From assembly GCF_019093865.1 (NCBI RefSeq), contig NZ_JABJXD010000001.1:1-64000 (forward strand): DNA of 64,000 nt, written 5' to 3'. The stretch is from Lentibacillus saliphilus (GTDB lineage Bacteria > Bacillota > Bacilli > Bacillales > Amphibacillaceae). The position numbers and the translations under genes were made by a program. Positions within the stretch are counted from its first letter, which is position 1; every line of letters begins with the position of its first letter. Of the stretch, positions 44,550-54,228 are shown piece after piece. Below the pieces are notes generated by a model. The model had not been told where the DNA came from, ran no database searches, and saw only the letters and a program-made list of their open reading frames with translations.

Positions 44550-45329
44550 GTGGCCGAAGATTATATACAATTTATGTCACGTATTAAACATAAACTCAAC
44601 ATTGATTTAACACTATATAAAGAAGCTCAAATGAAGCGCCGTCTCACCTCATTAAGAGATAAACGCGGCTTTCGAAATTTTGATTTATATTTTAAAGCGC
44701 TTGATACAGATGATGCATTACTGAGTGAATTTGTCGATAGAATTACGATTAATGTATCATCATTTTTTCGCAACTCTAATCGGTGGGACGTACTTCAAAA
44801 CAGCATATTGCCAGCATTAATTGAACATAAATCATCCATTAAAATTTGGAGTGCTGCTTGTTCGACAGGAGAAGAGCCGTATAGTATGGCAATGATGCTA
44901 AAAACCCATTTCCCAGATGTTAAGGCAACGATTATTGCAACCGACATTGATGACAACATATTAAATAGAGCGCGTTCAGGTATTTATCAAAGTCAATCAC
45001 TAGTGGACGTACCGACAACATTACAGCAAGCTTATTTTGAAGAACGTTCTGGGCGATATTATATACATGAGGATCTTAAACGTATGATTACGTTTAAAAA
45101 GCATGATTTATTAAAGGATCCTTATCCAGATCATACAGATTTAATCATATGTCGAAATGTTTTAATTTATTTTACAGATCAAGCGAAGGAACGGATTTAT
45201 ACAAATATTAGTGAATCATTAAATCCAAACGGGGTATTGTTTGTTGGGAGCACTGAGCAAATTTTTTCACCTGACAAATACGACCTGCAATTGTTGGATA
45301 CATTTTTTTATCAGAAATCAACTGATTAA
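44550..45329 (+). CDS. cheR: Chemotaxis protein methyltransferase CheR
   Basis: CheR methylates glutamates of chemoreceptors using SAM. The 259-residue protein has the N-terminal helical domain (about 1-75), the SAM motif WSAACSTGEEPYS near residues 98-110, and ICRNVLIYF near 201-209. Translation starts at a GTG after AGAGGAGA. It precedes aroC by 26 nt, the B. subtilis position. Together with ypfA it suggests a motile, chemotactic cell. Confidence 0.95.
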   Translation: MAEDYIQFMSRIKHKLNIDLTLYKEAQMKRRLTSLRDKRGFRNFDLYFKALDTDDALLSEFVDRITINVSSFFRNSNRWDVLQNSILPALIEHKSSIKIWSAACSTGEEPYSMAMMLKTHFPDVKATIIATDIDDNILNRARSGIYQSQSLVDVPTTLQQAYFEERSGRYYIHEDLKRMITFKKHDLLKDPYPDHTDLIICRNVLIYFTDQAKERIYTNISESLNPNGVLFVGSTEQIFSPDKYDLQLLDTFFYQKSTD

Positions 45330-45355
45330 CGTTTTAAATTCAGGAGGACTCATAT

Positions 45356-46522
45356 ATGCGTTATTTAACTGCAGGGGAATCTCACGGGAAACAATTGACA
45401 ACAATAATAGAAGGTGTACCTGCTCAAATGCCACTTGCTGCGATAGATATAAACGATTCTTTACAGCGTAGACAAAAGGGTTATGGTCGCGGAAAACGTA
45501 TGCAAATTGAAACGGATGAAGCAGAAATTGCAAGCGGCGTAAGGCATGGGTATACACTTGGATCACCAATTACGCTGATGGTAAAAAATGATGATTTTAA
45601 ACATTGGTCAGATATTATGGGGGAGGTCCCACCAGAAGCTGATCAAAAAATACGCCGTGTTGTGACTAAACCCCGACCAGGACATGCAGATTTGAATGGC
45701 GCCCTTAAATACGGTCATAGAGATATGCGTAATGTGTTAGAGCGATCATCGGCAAGAGAAACAGCTGCGCGTGTTGCTGCTGGTGCTGTAGCGAAAAAAC
45801 TGCTTCAATTGCTTGATATTCATGTCGTTGGTTATGTGAAAGAAATTGCAGGTATTCAAGCAAAGGATCCTTTAAACGTGACAGTGGCAGATCTTGCACA
45901 ACTTTCGGAAGCCTCACCTGTGAGAACGCTAGATGCAGATGCAGAGCAAAAAATGATGGCTGCGATTGACAAAGCTAAAAAAGATGGGGATTCAATCGGC
46001 GGTATTGTGGAAGTAATCGCTCACGGGATGCCAGCAGGAATTGGCTCTTACGTCCATTATGATCGTAAGCTCGATGCAAGACTTGCAGCAGCAGTTATGA
46101 GTATCAATGCGTTTAAAGGTGTTGAATTTGGACTTGGTTTTGAGGCGTCACGCAAGAATGGTAGTGATGTCCACGATGAAATACTTTGGGACGAAGATCG
46201 TGGTTATTATCGAAGAACAAATCGGTTAGGTGGATTTGAAGGTGGGATGACGACAGGGATGCCTATTGTTGTTAAAGGTGCAATGAAGCCGATACCGACC
46301 TTGTATAAACCACTTCAAAGCGTTGATATTGAATCGAAAGAAATTTTTCATGCGAGTATAGAACGGTCTGACTCATGTGCTGTTCCAGCTGCTGCAGTCG
46401 TTATGGAACATGTAGTGGCATTTGAACTGGCCAATGCGCTCTTAGAACAGTTTACGAACGATCAATTTCCTGCATTAAAACGCGCTGTCGATCAGTACCG
46501 AGAAAGCACTAGGTGGTTTTAA
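45356..46522 (+). CDS. aroC: Chorismate synthase
   Basis: The enzyme converts 5-enolpyruvylshikimate-3-phosphate to chorismate using reduced flavin. This gene is called aroF in B. subtilis. The 388-residue protein has GESHG near 8-12, a central [28 protein letters not shown] signature near 105-132, and [11 protein letters not shown] near 337. AGGAGG precedes the ATG. Its stop overlaps the aroB start by one base, so three shikimate-pathway genes are tightly coupled. Confidence 0.97.
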   Translation: MRYLTAGESHGKQLTTIIEGVPAQMPLAAIDINDSLQRRQKGYGRGKRMQIETDEAEIASGVRHGYTLGSPITLMVKNDDFKHWSDIMGEVPPEADQKIRRVVTKPRPGHADLNGALKYGHRDMRNVLERSSARETAARVAAGAVAKKLLQLLDIHVVGYVKEIAGIQAKDPLNVTVADLAQLSEASPVRTLDADAEQKMMAAIDKAKKDGDSIGGIVEVIAHGMPAGIGSYVHYDRKLDARLAAAVMSINAFKGVEFGLGFEASRKNGSDVHDEILWDEDRGYYRRTNRLGGFEGGMTTGMPIVVKGAMKPIPTLYKPLQSVDIESKEIFHASIERSDSCAVPAAAVVMEHVVAFELANALLEQFTNDQFPALKRAVDQYRESTRWF

Positions 46523-47613
46523 TGGAAACCATTCATGTTCAATCTCGAACACACTCTTATCCTGTATATATTGGAGAAAATATCAGGTTTCATGTCCGTG
46601 AATTGTTACCAAAGAACTATTCATCCATATTTGTTATTACCGATCAAAATGTTGAACACTATTATTTAGCAGATGTCCTAACCGCCTTAACAGATCATAA
46701 TGTCTATCATGCTAGTATTACACCAGGAGAAAGCAGTAAGAGTCTTGATGTCTTCCACGCACTTCATACAGCAGCTTTAAGCCATCATTTGGATCGTAAT
46801 GCATTAATAATTGCCCTTGGTGGCGGTGTTGTTGGTGATGTAGCCGGGTTTGTGGCAGCGACATATATGCGTGGAATTGACTATATTCAAATGCCAACGA
46901 CAATTTTAGCGCATGATAGCAGCATTGGCGGCAAAGTTGGTATTAACCATGCTCAAGGGAAAAATTTAATCGGTAGTTTTTATCCTCCGGTTGCTGTCGT
47001 GTATGATGTAGATACATTAAACACGATTCGTCGGAAAGATGTTCGATCTGGCTATGCTGAATTAATTAAGGAAGCATTAATTTCCGATGAGGTCTTCTTT
47101 GATCAGTTGTTAAAGTCACAGCTGTATACAAGTCTTCCAAAAGATATAACATCCCATTTAACAACTGGGATAACGATAAAATCGTCAATCGTTGAACAAG
47201 ATGAACGAGAGGCAGGCAATAGAGTCTTTTTAAATTTAGGCCATACATTAGGTCATGCTATAGAACGAGAATCAGGCTATGGAAAATATGCGCACGGAGA
47301 AGCTGTTGCAATCGGCCTATTGTTTGCGCTGTTTGTGAGCCAAAACATGTTTAAAGTGGCATTGCCATTTGAACGCTTATTCAGATGGATGCACACCCAA
47401 AACTATCCTTTAAATTTTCCTCATCGTCAATTAAACACTTATATTCAAACAATGAAATCAGACAAAAAAACAAGTCAAGCGGTTGTTCAGATGGTGTTGT
47501 TAGAAGCGATCGGTAAGCCAGTTACAAAGCCAATTTCAGATGAAGATCTATATCAATATCTTCAAAGTTTCATGACTGTATTGGATGACTTGAAGGAAGG
47601 TGATTGCGTATGA
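46522..47613 (+). CDS. aroB: 3-dehydroquinate synthase
   Basis: AroB catalyses the second shikimate-pathway step. The 363-residue protein has the NAD-binding GGGVVGDVAGFVAATYMRG segment near 98-116, DSSIGGKVGIN near 133-143 and the metal ligands E and H in the GYAELIKEA and NLGHTLGHAIE regions. The ATG at 46522 has AGGTGG 5 nt upstream. The gene overlaps aroA by 4 nt. In B. subtilis aroH and the trp genes lie here. Confidence 0.96.
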   Translation: METIHVQSRTHSYPVYIGENIRFHVRELLPKNYSSIFVITDQNVEHYYLADVLTALTDHNVYHASITPGESSKSLDVFHALHTAALSHHLDRNALIIALGGGVVGDVAGFVAATYMRGIDYIQMPTTILAHDSSIGGKVGINHAQGKNLIGSFYPPVAVVYDVDTLNTIRRKDVRSGYAELIKEALISDEVFFDQLLKSQLYTSLPKDITSHLTTGITIKSSIVEQDEREAGNRVFLNLGHTLGHAIERESGYGKYAHGEAVAIGLLFALFVSQNMFKVALPFERLFRWMHTQNYPLNFPHRQLNTYIQTMKSDKKTSQAVVQMVLLEAIGKPVTKPISDEDLYQYLQSFMTVLDDLKEGDCV

Positions 47614-48911
47614 AACAATGGACATTTCACCCCGTGCAAACGGGACTAAAAGGGACGATTCGTGTGCCAGGTGATAAATCGATCTCACATCGAGCCGTTA
47701 TGCTTGCTTCACTTGCAGAAGGGAAAACAACGATCGAAGGATTTCTGAATGCTGAGGATTGTCGGCGGACTGTACATGCTTTTCAGCAAATGGGTGTGAC
47801 CTTTCGCGAAGAGCATTCACAGCTTATTGTAGAAAGCCCTGGCGTAGACGGATTTACAGCGCCAACAACAGCATTAGATCTCGGTAACTCTGGTACAACA
47901 GCACGCCTTCTCCTCGGTATTTTAGCAACCCTTCCGTTCAATACGACAATTTATGGAGATGCGTCTTTATCAAAACGGCCGATGGGGCGTATTGTCAAAC
48001 CGCTACAACTGATGGGTGCAACGATAGAAGGTACGAATGATGATCAACATTTACCGCTTACAGTTATTGGTGGAACGCCTTTAACAGGGATTGAATATGA
48101 GCTCCCGGTCAATAGTGCCCAGGTGAAGTCTGCTATCCTATTTGCGGGTCTAGGAGCAGCTTGTCCAACGACGGTTATTGAGAACGTTCCAACGCGTAAC
48201 CATACTGAATTAATGATGCGCGCATTTGGGATGAAAGTCGAACATGAAGGTTCCCGCATACAGCTCACACCTCAAAACCCAAAAACAACGCCAGTCATTC
48301 AAGTTCCAGGCGATATTTCATCGGCAGCCTTTTTTTTAGTTGCAGCATTGCTCGTTCCAAATAGTGACCTTTTACTGATGAACGTTGGGGTTAATTCGAC
48401 AAGAACAGGTGTTATAGATGTGCTTGAACAAATGGGTGCATCGATGAAACAACTGAATAAGCGAATTGCTAACGAAGAGCCGGTGTGTGATATTCAAGTT
48501 GGATCAAGTGCTTTGGAAGGAATAGATATTGATGGATCTATTATTCCGCGTCTTATCGATGAACTTCCGCTCATTGCCCTTGCCGCAACACAAGCAAAAG
48601 GAAGGACCCGAATTCGGAATGCAGAGGAGCTGCGTCATAAGGAAACAGACCGAATCAGAGCAGTGGTTCATACATTAACGCGTCTTGGAGCAAAGATTGA
48701 GGAAACAGAAGATGGTATGATCATTGAAGGGCCAACGTCGCTTAAAGGTAGCACGGTTTCCGCTTACGGTGATCATCGACTGGCTATGATGTCTGCAATC
48801 GCATCTCTCATAGCAGAATCACCAGTAACGCTTGATGATATCGAGCCAATTAATGTGTCCTATCCCCAATTTATATCTGATTTAACGAATGTCACTGGTG
48901 CCATTTATTAA
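47610..48911 (+). CDS. aroA: 3-phosphoshikimate 1-carboxyvinyltransferase (EPSP synthase)
   Basis: EPSP synthase joins phosphoenolpyruvate to shikimate-3-phosphate. B. subtilis calls it aroE. The 433-residue protein has GDKSISHRA near residues 20-28, LGNSGTTARLL near 88-98 and the C-terminal YGDHRLAM near 384-391. The ATG at 47610 lies in an ATGA overlap with aroB and has GAAGGTG 7 nt upstream. It follows aroB directly, with no tryptophan, histidine or tyrosine genes between. Confidence 0.96.
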   Translation: MKQWTFHPVQTGLKGTIRVPGDKSISHRAVMLASLAEGKTTIEGFLNAEDCRRTVHAFQQMGVTFREEHSQLIVESPGVDGFTAPTTALDLGNSGTTARLLLGILATLPFNTTIYGDASLSKRPMGRIVKPLQLMGATIEGTNDDQHLPLTVIGGTPLTGIEYELPVNSAQVKSAILFAGLGAACPTTVIENVPTRNHTELMMRAFGMKVEHEGSRIQLTPQNPKTTPVIQVPGDISSAAFFLVAALLVPNSDLLLMNVGVNSTRTGVIDVLEQMGASMKQLNKRIANEEPVCDIQVGSSALEGIDIDGSIIPRLIDELPLIALAATQAKGRTRIRNAEELRHKETDRIRAVVHTLTRLGAKIEETEDGMIIEGPTSLKGSTVSAYGDHRLAMMSAIASLIAESPVTLDDIEPINVSYPQFISDLTNVTGAIY

Positions 48912-48969
48912 TGTTTGATCAATCCCTCTGCAAACACCGTATTAATCGTGTTAAGAAAGGATGACCTGA

Positions 48970-50229
48970 ATGGAAGATATTATGAAAGCCATTCACTTGA
49001 TGGAAAATAATGACCATGATAAAGCAATCGCTCAGCTTGAAGCTTCTTTAGAGAAAGCTGATGACGAGCAAACATTTACAATCGCAGAAATCTATGTGCA
49101 ATGGGGTTATGTAAAGGAAGCCATTGCTGTTTTGGAATCGCTCAAGCAAGCATATCCAAATGAATCTGAGTTGAACGTCATGTTGGCAGAACTGTATATT
49201 GAAGAGGATGATGATGAACGAGCGATCGAACTCCTTAATGTTATTGACGAGAAAGATGAATTTTACATTCAAGCACTCGTTCAATTAGCAGATTTATATC
49301 AGTCACAAGGTTTATTTGAAGTAGCAGAGCAGAAATTGCTCACAGCTAAACAAATTGAGCCGAATGAAGTTGTAATTGATTTAGCTTTAGGAGAATTGTA
49401 TTTTTCTATTGGTGAATATTTAAAAGCAATCACATATTATGAACATGTCTTATCAGAGACAACGTCGCTTGCAGATGTATCGATACCTTTAAGACTAGCT
49501 GAAGCGCATGCAGCTTCGGGGGCTTACGAACAAGCGTTAACCTATTATCAGCAAGCGAATCCTGAGCATCCTGATGCGCTATTCAAATATGGCCTTTCTG
49601 CTCATCAAGTCGATCGAAACGACATTGCGATCAAAGTGTGGGAACATGTTCTTGAGATAGATAAATATTATTATACAGCTTACTACTATCTCGCTGAAGC
49701 GTATGATGCTGAGGAAATGACGAATGACGCTTTATTGACTGCAGAAAAAGGCTTGGCTGTCGATGAATATAACGCACATCTTTATTTATTAGCTGGTCAA
49801 ATGGCTCATAAGCTTAATCAGGATCAAGAGAGCGAAAAGTATGTTAGACAAGCTGTTGCCCTCGATCCGGATTTTAAAGAAGCAGTTTTATTTTTAATTG
49901 AACTATTGAAAGCGAATGACCAGCATGATGCCATTATTGAGTTATTACAAAGCATCAAGCGTACTGAAACGGTGGATGCGCTTTATGACTGGGAGCTTGC
50001 GCGTGCATATAATGAAATTGACAGATATAAAGATGCATTAAAGCATTATGAGGCTGCATATAATACCCTTAACAAAGATAGTGACTTCTTAAAAGAGTAT
50101 GCTTTTTTCCTAATGGAGGAGGGGATGGTCGATACCGCTATACGCATATTCGATGCTTATATGACGCTTCAGCCGCTCGATTCGGAAACAGAAGCTTACG
50201 TCGATCGGTTAAAGGAAGCCCAAAATTAA
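48970..50229 (+). CDS. ypiA: Tetratricopeptide-repeat protein YpiA
   Basis: This 419-residue soluble protein is built of about ten to twelve tetratricopeptide repeats over its full length (for example near residues 38-70, 105-138, 210-243, 345-378). It corresponds to YpiA, a TPR protein next to YpiB. In B. subtilis YpiA and YpiB take part in ClpCP-dependent degradation of MurAA, which controls peptidoglycan precursor flow. AGAAAGGATGACCTG precedes the ATG. ypiB follows 30 nt later. Confidence 0.88.
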   Translation: MEDIMKAIHLMENNDHDKAIAQLEASLEKADDEQTFTIAEIYVQWGYVKEAIAVLESLKQAYPNESELNVMLAELYIEEDDDERAIELLNVIDEKDEFYIQALVQLADLYQSQGLFEVAEQKLLTAKQIEPNEVVIDLALGELYFSIGEYLKAITYYEHVLSETTSLADVSIPLRLAEAHAASGAYEQALTYYQQANPEHPDALFKYGLSAHQVDRNDIAIKVWEHVLEIDKYYYTAYYYLAEAYDAEEMTNDALLTAEKGLAVDEYNAHLYLLAGQMAHKLNQDQESEKYVRQAVALDPDFKEAVLFLIELLKANDQHDAIIELLQSIKRTETVDALYDWELARAYNEIDRYKDALKHYEAAYNTLNKDSDFLKEYAFFLMEEGMVDTAIRIFDAYMTLQPLDSETEAYVDRLKEAQN

Positions 50230-50259
50230 TATCATTTCTCAAATGTATTTGAGGAGGCG

Positions 50260-50838
50260 ATGATACGGGTGCAGACGCCAATTTCGACTCACGATAAACA
50301 GTCGTTTATAAAATGGTTTCTTAATCATTATCAGTTGAAGAAACGGGAAAGTGTATGGATCCTAAATTATTTATCCAAACACCATAACGTGTTGTCTAAC
50401 GTTCATTTTGTACGTAACATTAAATTTTGTCCTAGAGGTATCATCATGACGAGCCAATGCTCCCAAGAAGTTCCTTTTCGTTTTTATAAAAAGCAAATTG
50501 TTACAACAAATGCTGAGAAATCATTCCACGATATTCGGTTGAATCAAGAAGAACCGTTGTACATACAATTGAACTTTAATAACAGTCATCAAAGCACATA
50601 TTATGCTGCGGTTCTAGAAGAGAACCCGTTTATCCCGGATGCACATTTTATTACGAAAAAAGATGAAGTGAATGCTAGACAATTGCTAGATTATACACTA
50701 TATCAATACAAAAAAAAGAAAATTCAAACAGAAATCGACAAGGCGTTAGAAAATAGAAATGAAGCCTGCTTTATGAAGCTTGCTAAACAATTGAAGCATC
50801 TTGAAGATCGATATGGAAATCAACCTGATTCATTTTAG
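50260..50838 (+). CDS. ypiB: UPF0302 protein YpiB (ReoY)
   Basis: This protein of about 190 residues has the family features: YQLKKRESVWILNYL near residues 25-39, PFRFYKKQIVTTNAEKSFHDIRLN near 75-98, and an IDEAL-like C-terminal helix (EIDKALENRNEACFMKLAKQL). ReoY-type proteins act with ClpCP to regulate MurA turnover. The ATG at 50260 is only 2 nt after AGGAGG; a GTG at 50269 is an alternative with longer spacing. The terminator stem overlaps its stop codon. Confidence 0.88.
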   Translation: MIRVQTPISTHDKQSFIKWFLNHYQLKKRESVWILNYLSKHHNVLSNVHFVRNIKFCPRGIIMTSQCSQEVPFRFYKKQIVTTNAEKSFHDIRLNQEEPLYIQLNFNNSHQSTYYAAVLEENPFIPDAHFITKKDEVNARQLLDYTLYQYKKKKIQTEIDKALENRNEACFMKLAKQLKHLEDRYGNQPDSF

Positions 50839-50850
50839 GTTGATTTTTTT
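50817..50850 (+). terminator. ypiAB terminator overlapping the stop codon
   Basis: A perfect 10-bp stem AAATCAACCT/AGGTTGATTT (50817-50826, 50837-50846) spans the ypiB stop at 50836-50838 and is followed by a T-run. Confidence 0.88.
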
Positions 50851-50852
50851 AT

Positions 50853-50881
50853 TTGACTCAACCACGATTTTAAGGGATATT
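50853..50881 (+). promoter_or_regulatory. Sigma-A-like promoter of ypiF
   Basis: TTGACT at 50853-50858, a 17-nt spacer and GATATT at 50876-50881 lie 44 nt before ypiF. Confidence 0.5.
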
Positions 50882-50925
50882 GAGTACGACTTTATATATA
50901 CATAAGAAAGGTAGGTATCGTCATT

Positions 50926-51384
50926 ATGAAATGGACGAAAACAGATTTAGCGCAATTTTTACAAGCTCAAGAGTATGTAGATACAATTTTGATCCCTTTA
51001 ATACCGTTTCAGTTTTCACAAGAGAAGGATATGGAAAAAGAAGCGTCACAGTCTGAGTGGGTATCCTTATTTGCAATGGGCATAGAAAAAGAACTTGCCG
51101 GTCGGGTCATGCTCGTACCGAGTTATCATTATTTAAAATCCGCTGATAAACAAATGGAGATTGAGCGCTTAAACGATTGGATGGCAAATATTCAAGCACA
51201 GCCTTTTAAACATATATTCTATTTAACAATGGATGGAGCATGGAAAAAAGAAGAAGGTGCACTTACAGGAAACTTGCTATGGTTTCCGATGATGTATGAT
51301 TACAAGAATGATAGTGGAACAGGTGATTTACTTCAGGAACAAATAGACCAGGTCATTGAAGTGATTCGAACGTTTTGGGCATAG
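50926..51384 (+). CDS. ypiF: DUF2487 protein YpiF
   Basis: This 152-residue soluble protein corresponds to YpiF (DUF2487), which sits before qcrA in B. subtilis. Its function is unknown. It opens MKWTKTDLAQFLQAQEYVDT and has an acidic, tryptophan-containing C-terminal half. AAGAAAGGTAGG precedes the ATG. The qcr operon has its own promoter just after it, so ypiF is likely transcribed separately. Confidence 0.8.
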   Translation: MKWTKTDLAQFLQAQEYVDTILIPLIPFQFSQEKDMEKEASQSEWVSLFAMGIEKELAGRVMLVPSYHYLKSADKQMEIERLNDWMANIQAQPFKHIFYLTMDGAWKKEEGALTGNLLWFPMMYDYKNDSGTGDLLQEQIDQVIEVIRTFWA

Positions 51385-51420
51385 TCATGGTATAAATGGT
51401 AGAAATAGGAGTATAATTGA

Positions 51421-51449
51421 TTGACCCTTACAGTAGATTACGCTATCAT
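51421..51449 (+). promoter_or_regulatory. Sigma-A promoter of qcrABC
   Basis: TTGACC at 51421-51426, a 17-nt spacer and TATCAT at 51444-51449 lie 68 nt before qcrA. This is a good sigma-A match. Confidence 0.65.
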
Positions 51450-51517
51450 GGTTATGTCCTAGTAATCTGTATAAATGTAAAATGTCCGTGATTATAACGT
51501 ATAGAGGGGGGAAAAAC

Positions 51518-52030
51518 GTGAGTGGAGACAAACAGCAGGTGTCCCGTCGTCAGTTTTTGAACTATACGCTTACAGGGGTTGGAGGCTTTATGGCAGCTGG
51601 TATTATGGTTCCGATGCTTAGGATGGCGGTCGATCCAGTACTAAAGACAAGCGGTCACGGCGATTTTGCCAATGTGAACTTGGCTGTAGATGACATTACT
51701 AAAGATCCACAGCGTGTAGAGTGGGAGATTGAACAGGTTGATGGTTGGTACAAGTCAAATGTAAAAAAAGCAGCGTGGGTGTATAAAAATGATGAAGGCG
51801 ATATTATTGCGCTTTCGCCCATCTGTAAACATTTGGGGTGTGTGGTCACATGGGAAGGTAGTGATCAACATCCAAATGAATTCTTTTGCCCATGTCATGA
51901 CGGTCGATACTATAAAAGCGGCGTAAACGTAGAAGGCACACCACCGACTGCACCGCTAGACATGTATGAGAAAAAAGTTGAAAATGGCATGTTGTATCTT
52001 GGTGAAGTAAAACCACATAAGGAGGCGTAA
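51518..52030 (+). CDS. qcrA: Menaquinol:cytochrome c reductase Rieske subunit
   Basis: QcrA carries the Rieske [2Fe-2S] cluster of the bc complex. The 170-residue protein begins with a twin-arginine-like SRRQFL (9-14) and membrane anchor near 15-36. The cluster ligands are C103 and H105 in CKHLGC and C124 and H127 in CPCHDG, with C108 and C126 forming the usual disulfide. The GTG at 51518 follows AGAGGGGGG; a longer frame from 51482 lacks a ribosome site. Twin-arginine export is inferred from family knowledge. Confidence 0.96.
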   Translation: MSGDKQQVSRRQFLNYTLTGVGGFMAAGIMVPMLRMAVDPVLKTSGHGDFANVNLAVDDITKDPQRVEWEIEQVDGWYKSNVKKAAWVYKNDEGDIIALSPICKHLGCVVTWEGSDQHPNEFFCPCHDGRYYKSGVNVEGTPPTAPLDMYEKKVENGMLYLGEVKPHKEA

Positions 52031-52036
52031 TGATAT

Positions 52037-52711
52037 ATGCTGCAAAAACTATATGACTGGATAGACGAACGCGTAGATATTACGCCTATATGGAGGGATA
52101 TTGCTGATCACGAAGTACCTGAGCATGTCAATCCAGCACACCATTTTTCAGCGTTTGTGTATTGTTTTGGTGGTCTGACGTTTTTTGTCGTCGTTATACA
52201 AATCTTGTCCGGAATGTTTTTAACGATGTACTATGTGCATGACATTGAAAATGCTTGGCGATCTGTTTATTATTTGCAGATTGATGTAGCTCATGGACAA
52301 ATTGTCAGAGGGATGCACCATTGGGGCGCAAGTGTTGTAATTGTAATGCTTTTCTTACATACGTTGCGTGTCTTTTTCCAAGGCGCATACAAAAAACCTC
52401 GTGAATTAAACTGGATGGTCGGTGTATTGTTATTCTTCACCATTCTTGGTTTAGGGTTCACTGGGTACTTGTTACCTTGGGATAACAAAGCTTATTTTGC
52501 TACACAAGTAGGTCTTGAAATTGCGGAACAGGTACCTTTAATTGGTCCGGAAATTAAAACGTTGCTTGCCGGTGATCCAGATATCGTTGGTGCGCAGACA
52601 TTATCAAGATTCTTTGCTATTCATGTCTTCTTTTTACCTGGTGCTTTATTCGCATTAATGGCCATTCACTTTATCTTGATTCGAAGACAGGGCATATCCG
52701 GTCCACTATAA
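52037..52711 (+). CDS. qcrB: Menaquinol:cytochrome c reductase cytochrome b subunit
   Basis: QcrB is the four-helix cytochrome b6-type subunit with two b haems and the extra covalent haem site of the b6f/bc family. The 224-residue protein has the HHWGAS and HTLRVFFQGAYKKPRE segments near 95-125, GFTGYLLPWD near 142-151 and a final HFILIRRQG near 210-218. Its start lies 6 nt after qcrA, with AAGGAGG at the end of qcrA. Confidence 0.96.
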   Translation: MLQKLYDWIDERVDITPIWRDIADHEVPEHVNPAHHFSAFVYCFGGLTFFVVVIQILSGMFLTMYYVHDIENAWRSVYYLQIDVAHGQIVRGMHHWGASVVIVMLFLHTLRVFFQGAYKKPRELNWMVGVLLFFTILGLGFTGYLLPWDNKAYFATQVGLEIAEQVPLIGPEIKTLLAGDPDIVGAQTLSRFFAIHVFFLPGALFALMAIHFILIRRQGISGPL

Positions 52712-52730
52712 TTTAAAAGGAGGTAACGCT

Positions 52731-53507
52731 GTGCATAAGGGAAAAGGAATGAAGTTTGTCGGAGACTCTCGTGTATCCGCTGAACGGAAATCAAATATAC
52801 CTAAAGATTATTCTGAATATCCCGGAAGAACAGAAGCCTTTTGGCCAAACTTCCTTTTAAAAGAGTGGCTAGTCGGTGCTGTTTTTCTAGTCGGTTTCTT
52901 AACATTAACACTCGCACATCCAGCACCATTAGAAGGTGTTGCAGATCCTACGAGTTCGAGTTATATTCCATTGCCTGACTGGTACTTTCTGTTCTTGTAT
53001 GAATTATTAAAATACCAATTTGCGAGTGGTCCGTTCGTTTTATTTGGAATTCTAGTTCTTCCTGGTATTGCTTTTGGAGCTTTGTTGCTCGCACCTTTCT
53101 TAGACAATGGTCCAGGAAGAAGACCACATCAACGACCAGTTGCAGTTACAATGATGCTTTTAGCGGTCGCATCAGTTGTGTGGTTAACCTATGAATCTGC
53201 TTCTGTTGTTAATTGGGAAGAACGTGCTGAAGCGAATAAGCCGATTCATCCTGATGAGATGACAGTTGATACGAGTCATCCTGGCTATGAATTCTATGAG
53301 GCAAACTGTATGACATGTCATGGAGGTAATCTTGAAGGAACAGGCGCTGGTCCAGCTCTCTTAGATACAGAAAAAACCGCTGAGGAGATTGCAACGATCG
53401 CCCGTGAAGGGATAGGCGGTATGGGACCAAATATGTTCCAAGGATCTGATGAAGAATTAGAAAAACTTGTTGACTTTATTGTAAGTTCCAAGCAAGATGG
53501 AGAGTAG
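52731..53507 (+). CDS. qcrC: Menaquinol:cytochrome c reductase, subunit IV-cytochrome c fusion
   Basis: QcrC combines a b6f subunit IV-like domain with three membrane segments (near 45-62, 100-122, 138-155) and a C-terminal cytochrome c domain. The haem site is C193-MTC-H197, with a likely methionine ligand in GMGPNMF near 231-237. The PDWYFLFLYELLKYQ segment near 82-96 is diagnostic of the quinol site. The GTG start follows AAAAGGAGG. This c-type haem depends on the ResABC machinery encoded upstream. Confidence 0.96.
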   Translation: MHKGKGMKFVGDSRVSAERKSNIPKDYSEYPGRTEAFWPNFLLKEWLVGAVFLVGFLTLTLAHPAPLEGVADPTSSSYIPLPDWYFLFLYELLKYQFASGPFVLFGILVLPGIAFGALLLAPFLDNGPGRRPHQRPVAVTMMLLAVASVVWLTYESASVVNWEERAEANKPIHPDEMTVDTSHPGYEFYEANCMTCHGGNLEGTGAGPALLDTEKTAEEIATIAREGIGGMGPNMFQGSDEELEKLVDFIVSSKQDGE

Positions 53508-53515
53508 AGTCGTTT

Positions 53516-53552
53516 AAACACCTTTGTCTTATTAAGACAAAGGTGTTTTCTC
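53516..53552 (+). terminator. qcrABC terminator
   Basis: A perfect 15-bp stem (53516-53530, 53534-53548) has a 3-nt loop and T-rich end, 8 nt after qcrC. Confidence 0.92.
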
Positions 53553-53580
53553 CATATTGATCAAGGAAGGGATAAGACCG

Positions 53581-54165
53581 ATGCCACTTAAATACATACT
53601 TCTCAATAAGCCTTTCATAGCGATGTTATTTTTCATTAATTTATTTGGTACCATTTACGGATACATATGGTATGAGTCACAATTAGCTCAAACACCGACG
53701 ATCTTTTTACCATTCGTACCAGATAGCCCAACAGCGAGTCTTTTTTTTACGATCTTTCTTTTGTTTTTTCTGCTTGGTAAAAACGTTCCTTATGTAGAAG
53801 CACTTGCTGTCATGTCTTTGGTTAAATACGGTGTATGGGCAGTTGTGATGAATCTTTTGACGTTATATGTTAATGGCACCTTGAGCTGGAGTGGCTATAT
53901 GTTAATGGCATCTCATGGCGCGATGGCGATACAAGGGTTATTGTATGCGCCGTATTACAGAATTAAATGGCGTCATTTTGCAGTTGGGGCCATTTGGATT
54001 TTGCATAATGATATCATCGATTATGTATTTGAAATGATGCCCATCTATTCTTCATTAACCGAATATATGAATGAAATTGGCTACTTTACATTTTGGCTAA
54101 GCATTTTTACGATTGTCATCGTCTATGCTGCAACGATAAAGCGCCAAAACCATCGTTGGGAATAA
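53581..54165 (+). CDS. ypjA: DUF1405 membrane protein YpjA
   Basis: This 194-residue protein has about six membrane segments and corresponds to YpjA (DUF1405), which follows qcrC in B. subtilis. HNDIIDYVFEMMP near residues 140-152 and the YGYIWYESQL segment near 25-34 are distinctive. Function is unknown. The ATG at 53581 is preceded by AAGGAAGGG; a longer frame from 53557 overlaps that site. Confidence 0.82.
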   Translation: MPLKYILLNKPFIAMLFFINLFGTIYGYIWYESQLAQTPTIFLPFVPDSPTASLFFTIFLLFFLLGKNVPYVEALAVMSLVKYGVWAVVMNLLTLYVNGTLSWSGYMLMASHGAMAIQGLLYAPYYRIKWRHFAVGAIWILHNDIIDYVFEMMPIYSSLTEYMNEIGYFTFWLSIFTIVIVYAATIKRQNHRWE

Positions 54166-54228
54166 AGTGATAAACACTTTATAACGCGCATATATTGACA
54201 GAAAGATATGTATGCGGGGTGTTTTGAT

